Source: Leptodontidium sp. MPI-SDFR-AT-0119 (lineage: Eukaryota > Ascomycota > Leotiomycetes > Helotiales > Leptodontidiaceae). Taken from it: a DNA stretch of 64,000 bases. Below, piece after piece: positions 43,894-57,290 of the stretch (position 1 is its first letter; each line of letters opens with the position of its first letter). Made by a program: the position numbers and the translations under genes. Location: contig JAHLEZ010000021.1 in assembly GCA_020726505.1 (NCBI GenBank), positions 310,001 to 374,000 of the forward strand. The letters are read 5' to 3'. The notes below the pieces were generated by a model, which saw nothing but the letters and a program-made list of their open reading frames with translations, was not told the DNA's origin and ran no database searches.

Positions 43894-46800
43894 TACGTCC
43901 CCCCCTTTAAAGACTCTGCTCGTCCTCGAGCAATATATACTAAAAAGAAGTAAACAACTAATTAAAGCGTCTCAAATCGTTAGTAAGATGTTATATAGCT
44001 AATACATATAAAGTCCCGTGATAATTAACCTGTCACCTTTGAAACAAATAATCGTTTCGCTTAGTACCTTTCTGCCCCCCTATATAAGGCTAGCTCTCCC
44101 CCACTAACCTTCTAACTTCAACTTTCTAAATATAATAATCTCTCCTTAATATTATTCTTTCTATAAAGTACCTTAATACGTCTTGATCTCTTTCCTCCTT
44201 CTTTCTATTAATTAAACAATATCTCCTATATCTTCTCTTATTATAATATCTCTAAAGAAAGCAAACTTCCCCGCTAAGCTTATATTAAAATCAACTTTAC
44301 TATTACTTTTTTCTATACTATTAAGGCAAGATCTCCTTCTGTTTAATAATGACTTTAGTTACTATGACTCTAGTACTCTTAGAGGTCTCTTTGCTACTAA
44401 CTTCTTTATATTTAGTACTTTTAGGACAACAACTTTGGCCTTTATTATTAACTTCAGCGTGTTATTAAAGCTTAATACCTTTAACTTCGCTATTGCTTAA
44501 TCGTAGAGGTAACGTAGTAGAAAGCTTTTCCTTGCTTTTTTTCTCATTGAGTAATAACTTTAACATAACACTTGCGTTAACTTGTGCGCAGTCTCTCCTT
44601 AGTATTCCGCACCTTAATCTTCAAATAGTAACTTTAGTATAAAGTTAAGTCGCCTCAACGCAGTGAGTTGACCTTCTATAATATTATTTAAGCTTTATTA
44701 ACTTATCGTAGACCTTTGAGAAGAGTTCTTTATTATTAGTTACCTTAGAGGTGCTATTAAAATCGATTCGCTTTATCTTAGCCTAAACGCTCTTAACTTT
44801 AATATTAAAAGTCAATATTATAAAGGTCTTAACGCGCCTTAACTTCGTGAGTTATACTCTTATCTCTTCTCTTATACTTAATTAGTTATTTATAGATTAT
44901 ACTAATACCTTTCTTACACTAATTGTAATGCGATTATTGTTTTTAGTCTTTAACTCGTGTTTTAAGAAGTAATTAAAGTAAACTCTAAAACTTTACCTTG
45001 ACGTTATTTAGTTAAGTATTAAACTGTCTAACCTCTTCGTAGCGCTAATGCTTATATTCTCTCTATAAGTCAAGGAAACGATACTATCTGTCTTCTTTAA
45101 GTTTATAAATTAATAGAAATTAAGGCCACCTCGTGCGACTACCCGCATTAAACTCTACCCCTCAGGTTTAGAACGTGCGTATCGCGCCGTATTAATCTTC
45201 CCTTAGTAATAGGTCATTAAGTAGTTTTCGGGTTTCTCTATAAATACGCTCTTATTATACTTACGCAAGTTACACTACTAAAGATAAGTAGTATTATTCC
45301 GCTAGTCTCTTATTAATCGGTTGGTTAGATAAGGTAGAGGCTAGATCCGTTAATTTCGAAGGTTTATAATAGAAAGCCGGGAGGAATAAGTAAACTAACG
45401 GTCGTAATACGCCAAGTAAGGTTAAGAGGCTATAATAGGTTCTTAGTTCTTAATGTAGTAGAAATGGCCCCTTCTCCCTTTAATAAGTAAGTCACCTCTC
45501 GTTGTTAAAGCTAATAAAGGGTCTTTAAAATAACTAAGCTTTCTAGGGGCAAAAGAGTTTAATTAACTCAAGTATTATTAAGCTGGCAATAGCTAAGTAT
45601 AGGATAGTATATTATAGGGTCCTGTTAGCTAGAAATCTTCTCGAAATAGTGGTTTAATTATAATTAAGGTCTCTTAATTACTTTAGTTCTTTAATAAGGG
45701 TTAAAGAACTTATTATTAATCTTGAGGTCGAAGTTAGACTTGACTCTTAATTGGTTACTCTATAAGTTATTAGCTTTGTCCCTGTCTATTCTACTTAACG
45801 ACACTTCTCAGAATAATATAGTAGGCGGTGACGAAATATTTATAAGAACACTTAAAGTCGCACCCTTAGCCTTAATTAGTTACTAGTACTTATTATTAAA
45901 CTTAGCTAAAAGTTAAGGGTATAAAGTCTTTATTACTTTAGCGATATTAATGTGAGCCTAGAATAGTAGTACTTTTACTTATAAGTTTATTATAGTCGTA
46001 GAACTATTATATTATATTTAAAAGTTATTTATAACTTATAATCTCTTATTAGTACTTTAAGTGCGAAGTATATTACCTCTTGTCTATTAATACTAGTAAA
46101 CGGCAAGAGAAGTTTTTATTCTTTTAGATTTTTTAACAGAAAGGGACTAAGAGGTATTAACGTATATATAAAAGGGGCCTTAACTTAGTAAGCGAGAGAC
46201 TTTAAATAAAGTTAATTAAGGGTAGTCGATTAACACTCGATCCCTGAAAGGTTCACTAACTAAGGGTCGTCGGCTAATAGCATACTTAGATCTCTAACAC
46301 GTAAGGTAGGGTTAACGTTAACTATATTGTGGTTATTAACTTAAGGTTTTAGAGAACACGGCTCTAATTCCGAGTGTGTTATTAGCTCTTTACTAGGAGA
46401 TTTCCTAGACTTTTACTTGCCTTATATAAATCGTGTGATCTACTTACCGGTTTAAGGCTAATTTATCGATAGTACTCTTAGTATTATCCTTTATAGATCG
46501 CTATACGCTACATTAGGGTTAATGGCTTTGTAAGTGTTAGCTTTATCCCTAAAAATAATAGACTTACTTCGTTGTTTCTTCTCTTTTTATTAATTATTAA
46601 GAGTTAGCGCCTAAGTATATTGCGTTTGTATTCTTTAAGGTGTCTAGTACGTTAGACTCGAATTTCTAGCCTAGGCCACAAGTTCAACTTGCCGTTTTAG
46701 AATCTAGTCCTGTGAATTAAGCCCGATAATTGGCTTATTTAAACGAAGTTACTTTTTACCGCCTAAAATATTATTAGCTTAATAATAGTAGTCTCGTTTT

Positions 46801-47060
46801 AAACCTGTCGTGTATTCGTATATAGTAGGTAGTTTATAAGAGCGCTAGTTTCTTATTAAGTTTTGCTCCGAGAGATAAGTGTTCTTGTAGCGCGGGGCTA
46901 ATATTCTCTTTAACTTGCTTAGGGCTATATAAGCTCTTCTTCGTGCTTATTATAATACTAAGGTGTCCTAAATCGTAGTTCTTAGTAATACGAAGTCGGT
47001 TTAGTGATCATTTTAATAATTTTAATGTGCGGTAATATATTGTCCCCCTTTTTAAAGACT
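43894..47060 (-). other. Gypsy3 extra 3' segment between two polypurine-tract copies
   Basis: The segment lies between the end of integrase and the 3' LTR. On the minus strand it begins with gtctttaaaaagggggac (about 47041-47062) and ends with gtctttaaaggggggac (about 43896-43915), two near-identical polypurine tracts. In between, minus-strand frames show protein-like runs, for example VNVNPTLRVRDLSMLLADD and VKAPFIYTLIPLSPFLLKNL near 46050-46400, with stops mostly at expected Gln or Trp codons. I recognise no domain. An env-like position is occupied, but no signal peptide or fusion motif can be argued. Confidence 0.5.
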
Positions 47061-47429
47061 AGGGGTGTATCCTCGTATTAGCTCCTTAACACTAAAGCCT
47101 CAATACTGACGTGTTAACTTTAAGTTTCGTGTCGCGACGGTTACTCGTAAAAGTGAGTAATAGTTATTAGGGCTAAGTTTATTTAGTTAAAGAAATGTTA
47201 TTAGCGACGCTAGTGTGTAGAGCGTATATATTTATTCCGAGTTAAATACTACTTGGTACTCGCTGCGCTATTATATTAATAATTTAGGGACTTTAATCAC
47301 TATCTTATCGTCCCTAACACGTTATATTATCGGAGTCGTAGGGTTCTTTAAGAATTCGGGGTCGTTAAAGTGTTGCAAATTAATATCTAATTTAAGATTT
47401 AAAGAAGTTAAGTTATCGTCTTCGTTAAA

Positions 47430-48450
47430 GGCCTCTCTTACTTTATTACTATTGTTATAAATGAAGTTATTCCTCTTATAAAAGAGCTTAAGCTTATTAC
47501 TAGTAAAGGTTTATTGTAGTTAGGGGCTATTATTACCAAGTTCCTTGAATTTATAATAACCTTTATTAGTGTAGGTTTCAGCGATCTCGTAGGGACTTAG
47601 CCACCTAAAGTCGAGTGCTTAGTTTAAGAACATATTATTCTCTTGTATTAAGTCCTATCGGAGGACTAAGTCTTTCTTTTTAAATAATCTCTTTTATATA
47701 TTGTGTTTAAGATTAAAGGCTTCTTTGCCTTCTTAACGACGCCAAGTCTTCTTAAAGATAGCCTTATTAATATGTTCCTATTTTATCTGAAATTATATAG
47801 CCTTAAGTTATAGTAGCTTCGATTAGTTACGAACCTCCTTAATAAATAACGTTCTCTATATTAGGTTTCTTGTCTTAATAGGTAAGATCGCCTCCTTGCC
47901 GTACACTATATAGAATAGTATGTAATTAGTTAGACTATATATAGTAGTTCTGTTAGTAAATAACACTACGAAAAGGTTATTAGTCTAACGTCCTTCTATT
48001 TTTAATAAGGCATTCTTAATAAGTCCATGGCCTCGTTCGATTATTTTATTGGCTCTGGCGTTATATACTGAGATCTTAATTCGCTTGATTTCCATTTTAT
48101 TAAGTAGTTTTAACACTTCCCTTATATTTTTAGTTCCTCTATTTATAATAAGTTTTTAAAATAACTTATAACGGCAAATGATATTTTCCTAGATAAAAGC
48201 AGCGATGTGTTTAGCCTCTTTAGTAGGGAAAGCTTTAACTTTAGCCTATCTACTTATATCGTCTCTTGTAATAATAAGATAGCCTTTTCCCTTATGTAGT
48301 AGTATATAAATAATATCTAATACTCACTTTTTTATAAGTCTATTTGATACTATAAGGTAAAGAGGCTCCTCAAGACGTTTCACTGATCGAAGTTAACAAT
48401 TCTTACACGTTCGAACGTATTTTATATAGTTAGTAAATAATCCCTTCTAA
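47430..48450 (-). pseudogene. Gypsy3 integrase relic
   Basis: Minus-strand reading with few stops: VRTCKNC (end of the HHCC zinc-binding region), VLDIIYILLHKGKGYL (first Asp), VKAFPTKEAKHIAAFI, then the second-Asp region and NARANKIIERGHGLIKNAL, which carries the catalytic Glu. It ends with YKFKELGNN and LKLFYKRNN. This is the core typical of a clade of large fungal Ty3/gypsy elements. Several Trp and Gln codons have become TAG or TAA. Confidence 0.8.
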
Positions 48451-49699
48451 AAGTACCGTGTAGCGATGTGGTGGTAGGTGCTTTCTCTTTCTTTATAATT
48501 AGAATTATTATAGTAGCTTTAAAGTATGATTTCCTTTTCCTTATTAGTATTAATAATAAGCTTAATAGTAGAACCTTTTATAGGAAGCCTCTAAATTCGG
48601 CGACTGTACACACCGTAATTCAAAGCTTCCCATTTGAAAACTCGAAACTGCTTTCTAATTATATCCTTAAGAGTCTTGAGTATCGTCAAGTATCAGGTAA
48701 TTTACTAGTACCCTTCGTCGTACTTATTAGCTAAGATAAGTAATTCTCCTTTAATAAAGCTTAAATTATTAAAGGAACTAAGTTCCTCTTTGTTTCTTAA
48801 GTATTATACTTTTACTTTTATATTTAGTAAGATGTCGTTTCGTTTGTGTAGTTTAGGGTCTATTATTACTTCTTCGAGTTTTAAATTAATAAGCTTTTTA
48901 GCGTTAGATACTTTTATAAGGTAGATTTTATAGGCTTTTAACTTAGAAAATATTTAATTCTCGTTTATATTACTCTCTTCCGGCGTGTTATTAATATGCC
49001 TTGGCCTCTTAAAGAGCTAATCGGCAACGACGTGTATTAAGCCTTTAATATGCTAAACTTCGAAATTAAATAAGCGTATTTAAGTAAGCTATTTAGTAAG
49101 TAAGGCGCTAAAATAATCGTAGGCGGCTTTATTTAGTTAAGTAACTAAGGTATTAGCGTCTGTTTTAATAATAAAGTACACGCTAACGAGCTAAATCTTA
49201 AGCTTTTTTAAAATATAAAGTATACCTTTATACTCTCGCTTAGTGACATTATATTTAGCTTTAGTCTTACTTTAAAAACTATTCTCGTACTTTGTAGGTC
49301 GTATCTTGTTCGTTAAAGGGTCTCTTTAGCCGAGGAAACCTCCTTAACTTGTGTTACTTGAGTCGACACTGACAATTATCTTTCTAATATTCTCGCTATA
49401 ATTAATCTAATATAAAACTAGAAATAAGTATAACACATTTTTGAGAGTTTATATTACTTTATCGTAAATCTTTAGGTCTTAGAAGAATTTGACTCTTTTT
49501 CTAGATAATATATATAATGGCTTAACGATTAGTTAAAAGTTTTTAATTTAAATTCAAAAGTAAATAATAAGGCCTAAGAATGTCTTGACTTTTATTAAGT
49601 TGCTTAGTAAGTTTTAGTTCTTAATCTTAACTAAGTGTCTCGCTAAAGGTTTTCTCCCTTTAGAGTTATAAGCGTATCTTATAATGTTTATACTATTTA

Positions 49700-50100
49700 A
49701 ATAAAACTAAGACTTTAAGCTAATAGTAGTACTTACTTTTTTTAAGCGTTTTAGTGTCTTGTCGAGGTTTTAAATATACTTTAAGATAAATCTTTAGATT
49801 CCGGGACGAGCTTCTTTTTAGTTATAGTTTATGTATAATCCCTTAACTCTTATATTATTTAAGAATAGTATAAACACGCTAAGAATTAGTGGTTTTAATA
49901 TGCGAGTAATTATTTTAATAAACTAAGTAATAGAGTTTATAATACCTTAGGAGAGAGTTATATTCTTGACTAAGCCTACGTTCGGAATATAAAAGGCAGT
50001 CATGTCTTATCTGGACTTATAGAGAGTTTATTAATTATAGCCGGAATATAAGTCAACGAGGCTAGCGACGTAGTAACCGGCGAATTTTTTAAAGAACTTA
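49700..50100 (-). pseudogene. Gypsy3 reverse transcriptase relic
   Basis: Minus-strand reading IASLVDLYSGYN, DMTAFYIPNVGL, GIINSITQF-like and ILKPL leads to LFLNNIRVKG at about 49845-49872. This is the catalytic Y-L-D-D-I position with both Asp codons turned to Asn (G-to-A). Such a change abolishes polymerase activity. Confidence 0.75.
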
Positions 50101-52501
50101 TTTATTAAAAGTAAAAGATTAGTATCCCTTTATATGACAGTATTTAATATAATGGCTGAGTTAATAAGTCTGTATTTTCTAGATTCCTTCTTTTTTATTA
50201 AAAACTAAGTATTTTAGTATAAGCCTTTAGAAAGCTTAAGAATACCTTTATTAAGACGCTCTTATATTATCTTTGTAACTTCTAAGACTAAAGCTTGTAA
50301 TAACGGAAAGTTAAGGGCTTATTAAGCTTTGTACTTAATAGTCTTAATAACGATTAGGGGAGAGACATCTTCGTAGAATCTATTATATTCGGGCTAGTTA
50401 AACGCTATAACTTTTTCTTTATTAATTATTATTTTATTAAAAAGAGCTTTCTCTTTAGGTTATAATAGCTTTCTAATGTTAAGTTTGGCTAGTCTCTCCG
50501 GCGTAAGTCGAGAGTTGTAGGGTATACTAGTAAAGTATAATAATAATAAATCTTAATATTTCCCTAATTGTTTTTCCTTAGTCCCTTTATCTTTTAATCT
50601 CTTATATTAATTATCTTTCTCTCTTAGGGGGTCGCTTATAAGGTCGGCTTTATTAATTAGCTAGACTTTCTTAGCTTTTAATTTATATATAGTATTAATC
50701 TAAGTAATAGTGTTTTAAGTACTTTAAAAGGGGTTCTTAATCGGGAGATCGTTATAGTTTTTCGTTTATTTAAAAGTAAGCGTGGCTTTAGTTAAAAAAC
50801 TAGCTTTAAAAGCTTTAAGAAAAAACAGTTTCGTAGTTAACTTCTTTTTTAAGAATGTATTTAAGATTACCTCTTATTAAAAATTATTAAGTATTAATTT
50901 CGGGACGTAAAACTCTCTTTCTAAGTACTTAATAAAAATAGTATCGCCTTTATTATTATTACTTAGTACCGCTTCGTCCCCCCTTTATAAAGCTTGCCCT
51001 TAAGCTTTAGTAATTAAAGGTTATATTATAAGGGGTTAATTAAGTATTCTAAGGCACTAATAATAGCGCTTGATATATAGTTAGTTACTTTTTTCCTAAG
51101 AAGTCTTTTTCTTTATAATTATCTTTAAAGTCCGTTTATTTTAAAAAGATTATACTTATCCCGTTTTCTTCCCGAAGAGCTTTAGCGTCCTTAACATCCT
51201 CTATAGTATCGTTAGTTTTAATTATAATAATATCTCTTAATCGCTAATCTTAAAACTAAGCTAATATAATGCCTTTATTATAGTCTTTAAAATAGTAAAA
51301 TAATACTTTAGCTTTATAGAAGAATAGAAAGCTTAAAATAACCTTTATATTAAGGGCGTCTATAATATAGAATCTATTATTAATAACGTAGTTACTTATA
51401 GTAACTATAATATTATTAGTAAAACTAATAAATCGGGACTTAATTCCGGTGATTGTCTTTAGAGCTATAGTTTAACTTTTAGTAATAAGGAGCTCTAGGA
51501 GAGTAGCTGCTTTAAGTGTTATATAACTAATTTTAGCTCTTGTATTAAGGGTAGTTTTAATATTAGTGACTTTAGTTTAGCTAAGTATAATAATAATAAC
51601 TTTTAGTACTAGCGAGAAGTATAAGTTTCTTATCTTAGCTATTATCTTTAATAAGGCTACTTTAGTATATAGTAGTTCTTAAGCGCGAGTGCGTTTTGTT
51701 AAAAGGTTCCTAAAAATGTACTTACTAAGTAGTATTATAGTTCTAAGTAATACTATAAAGATTAAATTAAAGACTGGGATAGTGTTAATTATAAGCCATA
51801 ATACTAAGTTATTAATAAGAGCTTCTTATTATACGAACAATTAAAGTCGCTAGCGTCTTTATTATATTCTAAACTTTACCGCTAGTAGATTTCTTAAAAT
51901 AAAACTATGAGTTATAATACACTCTTCTTAATACTTATACTTTAATTTAAGGCCTTCCTATTTAATTTCCTTAAGTCGTTGTTTATAGTTCGTAGTTATA
52001 AAAACATTAGTAATATAGAGGTTCGAAAGAGTATATAGAGTGCCGTGAAGTAGTTTTTAATATATAATAATATCTTCCTTAATTATTAACTTTAGTTCTT
52101 CGAACTCTAAAGTACTAATATTAGCGATTAATTCCTTTTATATACGTCAGTTAATTGTTCTAGTAAAGAGACGAGATACTTTAGGCGGGTTTATAAAGAC
52201 TATAATTTTTCTTAGTATAAGGTTTCTAAGAAGTTCCTTTTGTATAAGTAATTTGTTTAAGATATTATTAAGCTTATAATTATTCCGAGTTAACGCCTCT
52301 TATAGGCGAGGACTTCGGGATAACGTTATACGGGACATAAGTCTAGGGATAGCCGATAATATTACTAGTGCCTTAGACTTCGAAGCTCTTTTTCTTATTA
52401 TACTACTAGTAAGTAATGTTTTAGAAAATGTTTTTAGTGTTATAGTAAATATCGTTTTTATATTTAAGTTAGAGACTTTAGACTTATTACGGGCTAGAAT
52501 C

Positions 52502-52803
52502 TGTTACGGCTGGCCAAAGGTTGATACGGCGAGTTGACTCAAGCTTTGTATTTGGACCTAAGGCTACGCTCAGAATCGAGAAGAAAAGACAAGGAGGAAA
52601 AGAGGGCCCTCCGTAAGGGAGGGCTCGAGTATATATATATGAAGGACCCTCTTAATGGGGCCTAGCGTAGTCGAGTGCTATTTACGTCAATATGTCGCAG
52701 GCTCGCCACCTAGTCTTCCCTATTAGGCTTAGCGCTGTCGCATAGCCAGTGATGTTACGAGCTAGTGTCGGTTAGAATGCGAGGCGCATCGCAGGTCGTA
52801 ACA
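52502..52803 (-). repeat. Gypsy2 3' LTR
   Basis: 302 bp, nearly unmutated (TGTTACGGCTGG to GGTCGTAACA). On the minus strand it has a tatatatata box and, about 50 bases from its start, gtcttttctt, the likely start of the transcript. Confidence 0.93.
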
Positions 52804-52869
52804 TTACCCCCCCCTCTTAAAAAACTGCGTCCGCGCAGTTATAGCCATAACTATATCGTCTTCTAGGTC

Positions 52870-55800
52870 GTTATAGTCGTCGATACTAGCGTTGTAAGCC
52901 TCTAGTCACTTTAGGAGAGCTCTTAGCGGGCCTTTAGTATTCGGATACTTTAAGTGGAACCTCTTAATTATATACGGAGCTATTATAACATCTGAGTATA
53001 AGTACTACTCTAAGTCTTCGTTAGCGCCTAGCCACTTAATACGATAAAATAACTTGTTTCGTATGACCTTAAAGCCAAGGATGCCTTTAATTTCCTACTT
53101 ATCTTACTTAAGTAATAACTAGATAAGTGCCGGCGTAGCTCTAGCTTATCCCGGTAGGGGGTTGTCGACGTACTTATAGAGCGAGTGCGAGTAGAAGACA
53201 AGGTGAATTAACTAGTCCTCTAGTAGCTTAACTCTTTAACTCTCTCCTTCCTTGGCGACTACTTTAATTAAGCTATACTACTTGTTAGAGAGCTTCCTTA
53301 AGGGTCGGTTAATATTCTAGTTCCGAGTATTTACTAATATTAAGTCGCTAACGTCCTAGTCGATAGCGCGTCGCCCACGATTCGCTAGTTGTTTTATTTT
53401 CTCTTATTAATCCTTAAGGGACAACTGTGCGACTTCTGTGACCTCCTTTATTTGTAATATTACTTAGAGAGCCTCCTCGCGATTAAGTTTCTTTATTGCC
53501 GTAGCCGGAGGCTCTAGGTTAACTAAGTCCTAGGAAGTCCTTAGCTTAACGCTATTAAGTAATTAAAAAGGGGACAGGCGGCCTAAGGACTCGTGTAATA
53601 ACGTTAGTTAGGCGATGTCTATGATTAATAAGAAGTCGCTTTAATTGTCTTAGTAGTAATAGTAAAAGGGACAGAGCCGCTACTTAATATATTAGTTTGT
53701 TACCTCCGTCTAGTTATCGACGTTCAGGTTATACGCCGTCGTTAGCTTTACCTTAGTCCCGAGGATACGACAGTACTCCTTCTAAAAGGAGGAGACGAAT
53801 TGAGGTCCTTAGTCCGAGACAATAGAGTCCGGTATATCGAAGTGTCGAGTTTAATAAACGAGGAAGAGAATAGTTATGCCTTTAGTCGTAATTATGTCGT
53901 TATAAGGTATTGAGACCGGTTTCTTCGATAAGCGGTCAACGATAACTATAGCGAAGTTATAGCCGTACTTATCTAATAGTAGCTTCGTGAAGTCTATCGT
54001 GAGGTGTTAGTATGGCCGAGTAAGGATTAGTAGGGGGTATAAGAAGCTAGGGGTCTTATCTTTATAGGCTTTTTGTCGAGAGTAACTATAGTTTACTACG
54101 TATTGAGCTATGTCTGTAGTAAGGCCGTTCTAATGATATTTACGACTTAGTAACGCCTTTATCTTTTTAATCCCTGCGTGTATTACTAAAGGTTAAGAAT
54201 GTATATAGCGAATAAGTGTCGTACGAAGCTCCGGCGGTTTTAAGGGCACTTTTAGGCGGCCTTAGAAAAGCAACTTATCGTTTATTAACTTGTAATCTAG
54301 CGACTACTCCTTAGCTTTTTATTAGAGAGGCTCTAGTGAGGGAGACGACTTATTAGCTAGGAGTACTTGATTAATGACGTCGTACTCCGCGGTATTATAT
54401 GTTACTATAGAGTTAAGGTCTAGCTCCTCCGCGGTAGGCGTCTCCGGGTCGATTAGTACTCTTGTATTCGACTTTGGCTCTGGCTTTAGTTCGTCACGTG
54501 TCTCAGTATTGTGATCTGGGATCATGGCGTCTATAGGTGCCAAGGGTATCGTCTTTACGACTTCGATATAAGCTTCTATAGGATTGACGGCGGAGAGCTA
54601 AAGGTCGCTAGCGACTCGCGGGTCAATTTTGTCGGTCGGAATTAGCTGTTAACTACAGATAGCCCGCTTATGTGCCTCTGTAGCCGTGAAGTCTTGATTG
54701 CGTCGAGACAGGGTATTAGCTAACGTATTAGTCGTCTTAGTATAGTACATAATCGTGAAATAGAAATCCGCAAAGAACTCAGCCCATCGAGCCTACTTAG
54801 CCGTAAGGTCCTTAATAGTCATAAAGTACTCTAGGACTTAGTAGTCCGTGTAGACGAGGACGTTCTTCTAAGTACTTAAGAGCTCCGGGCGATATTACTT
54901 AAATAACCGGAAAATCGCTAGTATTTCTTTATCGTAAATCGAGTAGTTAAGTTTCGGGTCCGTTATAGTCTTAGAAAAGTATCCCACGGGGTAAAAGGTA
55001 TTGTCTTCTTGAAGTTGAGATAAAATCCTAGCGACGACTCTATTAGAAGAGTCAGTCTCTAGCCGTGTCTACTTAGTAAGGTCGTAGTGGCAAAGAACCG
55101 GCGTAGACTGAAGGGCTTCCTAGAGAGTTTCCTAAGCGTTCTTATAAGCGGTGTCGAATTTAAAAGGAACGTCCTTCCTAGTAAGTATTATAAGGGGTCG
55201 TACGATACAACTGTAGTCCTTAATAAACTGGCGGTAGAAGTTATAGAAACTAAGGTAGCTCTATATACCCCGTATATTGTCGGCGTATCGCTAGTCCTTA
55301 ATTACATTAATCTTCTCTAGGTCTACTTTTACACTATCGACTCTAATAATAAATCTTAGGAACCTTGTCTTTTACACGTTAAACTCAGACTTCTTAATGT
55401 CGGCCTGAAGTCTATGTGCCTATAATATTGCTATGACTTTCTTAACGTGGACCTCATGTTCTTTAATAATAGACGAATATATAAGGATGTCGTCTATATA
55501 AGCCGCGCAGAAGTCGTCGAGGTACTTTATAAGGATATTATTAATAAATCGCTAGAAAGTCGCCGGACTATTTATAAGGCTAAAGGGAAGGACCTTATAC
55601 TTATACGTGCTATACTAGGTGCGAAAGGTCGTATAGTCTTCGCTCTCAGGGGACATACGAATGTAGTAGAAGGCTTGCTAAATATCGAGCTTTATAAAGA
55701 CGTTTGCCTTATAAATACGTGCTATTATCTCATCGATTAGTGGAATCGGGTACAGGTCCTTCTTCGACAGGGCATTTAACTTCCAGTAGTCGACGTATAA

Positions 55801-57290
55801 CTAGAGACTACCGTCGGCTTTTTTGGCGAAGAGGATAAGGGCCGCATATAGTGCGTTAGAGGGCTTAATAAAACCTTTATATAAGTTATTAATGATATAC
55901 CGCTTAGTCTCCGATAATTGTTCTTCAATTATACGCCGGAGAGGTTTAAAAGACAAGTCGTTCTCTCTAGTAAGCTCGATTTAGTAGTCTACGCCCTGGC
56001 GATACTCTAGTAACTTGTCGGAGGCTCGCCGGGAAAAGAAGGGGGTATACTCTTAATACTCTGCCGGGAGCTTCTTACTTATTAGCTTATTATCTTACGC
56101 GTACTTAGCCTTTAGGGCCTCCTCTGGGGTTAGGTCTCTGTTTATCGAAGCGAGTTCGACACTTAATTAGTCTAAGGCCTCTCGCCGGCGACGAGTCAGC
56201 TCCTAGTCGATCTTATATACTGATATCACAAAGGTTTCTACCTTACTCCTTCTAGATTTCTTAAGTCGGAGGTACGTCGTAAATATCGCCGTTACTAATA
56301 TAAGGAAAATCTCTATAGTAAGTGCCTTTAGCTAGTGATTCGCCGAGGAGGCTCTATAGGCTCTCTTGTCCTTAAGTAGTAATTTTAGATCACGGGATAT
56401 TAAAGGGTTTAATTACTCTTCTATGACCCGCAGGCGCTCTTTAACTTCTCTAATAAAGCTCGAGGGTCGAGTTAGCGAGACGCTAACAATAAGTCAGACG
56501 GGGGCCTTTGTCTTAAGGGAATCGTCGAGCGCCGCAAGCCTAACTTGTCTCCGGCGGTAGTCATTTATGTCTATAAGGGCATCCCTTCGTTTTGCGTCAA
56601 GCTAGTGAGACTTAATAATTAACTTATTAGAATAGTTAATATCAATGAAGACTCGCTAGTTAAAGTACGGCTAGACGGGTATGTCTAATAGCTATTCTAG
56701 CTAATTATAGTCCTTTATATACAACTACTTTAGGTCGTAATACTCGAGGAACTTCTAACTAATTAGGACGTTAGTGTTACTTAAGTCAGTCACTAAAAAG
56801 GGGAAGTTGATTCGCCGGCGGTCGATTGTCAAGGTAAATAAGACGGCCGTGTCAATTAACTTGCCTTTCCTACTATTATAATTAGTTAGGACAATTAGCT
56901 AAGGGAGGGATACAAAAGAAATATCAAATTACTTGACGAGTCGGTATACGAAAGAGGTTTTAATAGCACTGAAAATATTAGCTCTATTATTAATATATGT
57001 AAGTGTTTTAATAAAGAATCTATTCCTTCTTAGTTTAATACTAATTAAGAATTGTCGTCCTTTAATAAGAGCACGGAAATTAAAAGTTAAGTCCTTCCAC
57101 AAGTTGTGGCTTATACTAAGGTGTGAGTCTTTGCCACGGCCTAGGAGTTTTTTAATAACTCGTCGGTCTCTAGATCCTCGCCGACGACTAACTAGGAAAT
57201 TAACTTATTGAGAGCCTAGTCTTTACGGCGCTTGGGACAGTCGCTAGCCTAATGGCCGGTCTTATTACAGTAGAGACAGGTGTCAGAAGA
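52870..57290 (-). pseudogene. Gypsy2 gag-pol relic with chromodomain
   Basis: Minus strand, upstream to downstream: zinc knuckle CLYCNKTGH-stop-ASDC at 57225-57285; reverse transcriptase with YIDDILIY at 55481-55501 (catalytic Asp pair intact); RNase H ending RWAEFFADFYFTIMYY near 54800; integrase with HLTIDFTKLLLDKYG near 54000 (first Asp), SDQGPQF near 53800 (second Asp) and NQTEVTNQY (Glu); C-terminal chromodomain LGFKVIRNKLFYRIKWLG at about 53080-52930, with IIKRFHLKYP. All three integrase residues and the YIDD survive. Stops (TAG/TAA at Gln and Trp positions) break the frame, so it is defective though structurally complete. Confidence 0.85.

Noticed and set aside
43914..45700. Possible host gene in the AT-rich part of the gypsy3 3' segment
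   Set aside because: No motif on either strand could be followed far enough; reported only as part of the extra 3' segment.
48468..48734. Plus-strand frame in gypsy3
   Set aside because: Lies opposite the start of the integrase relic and has no family resemblance.
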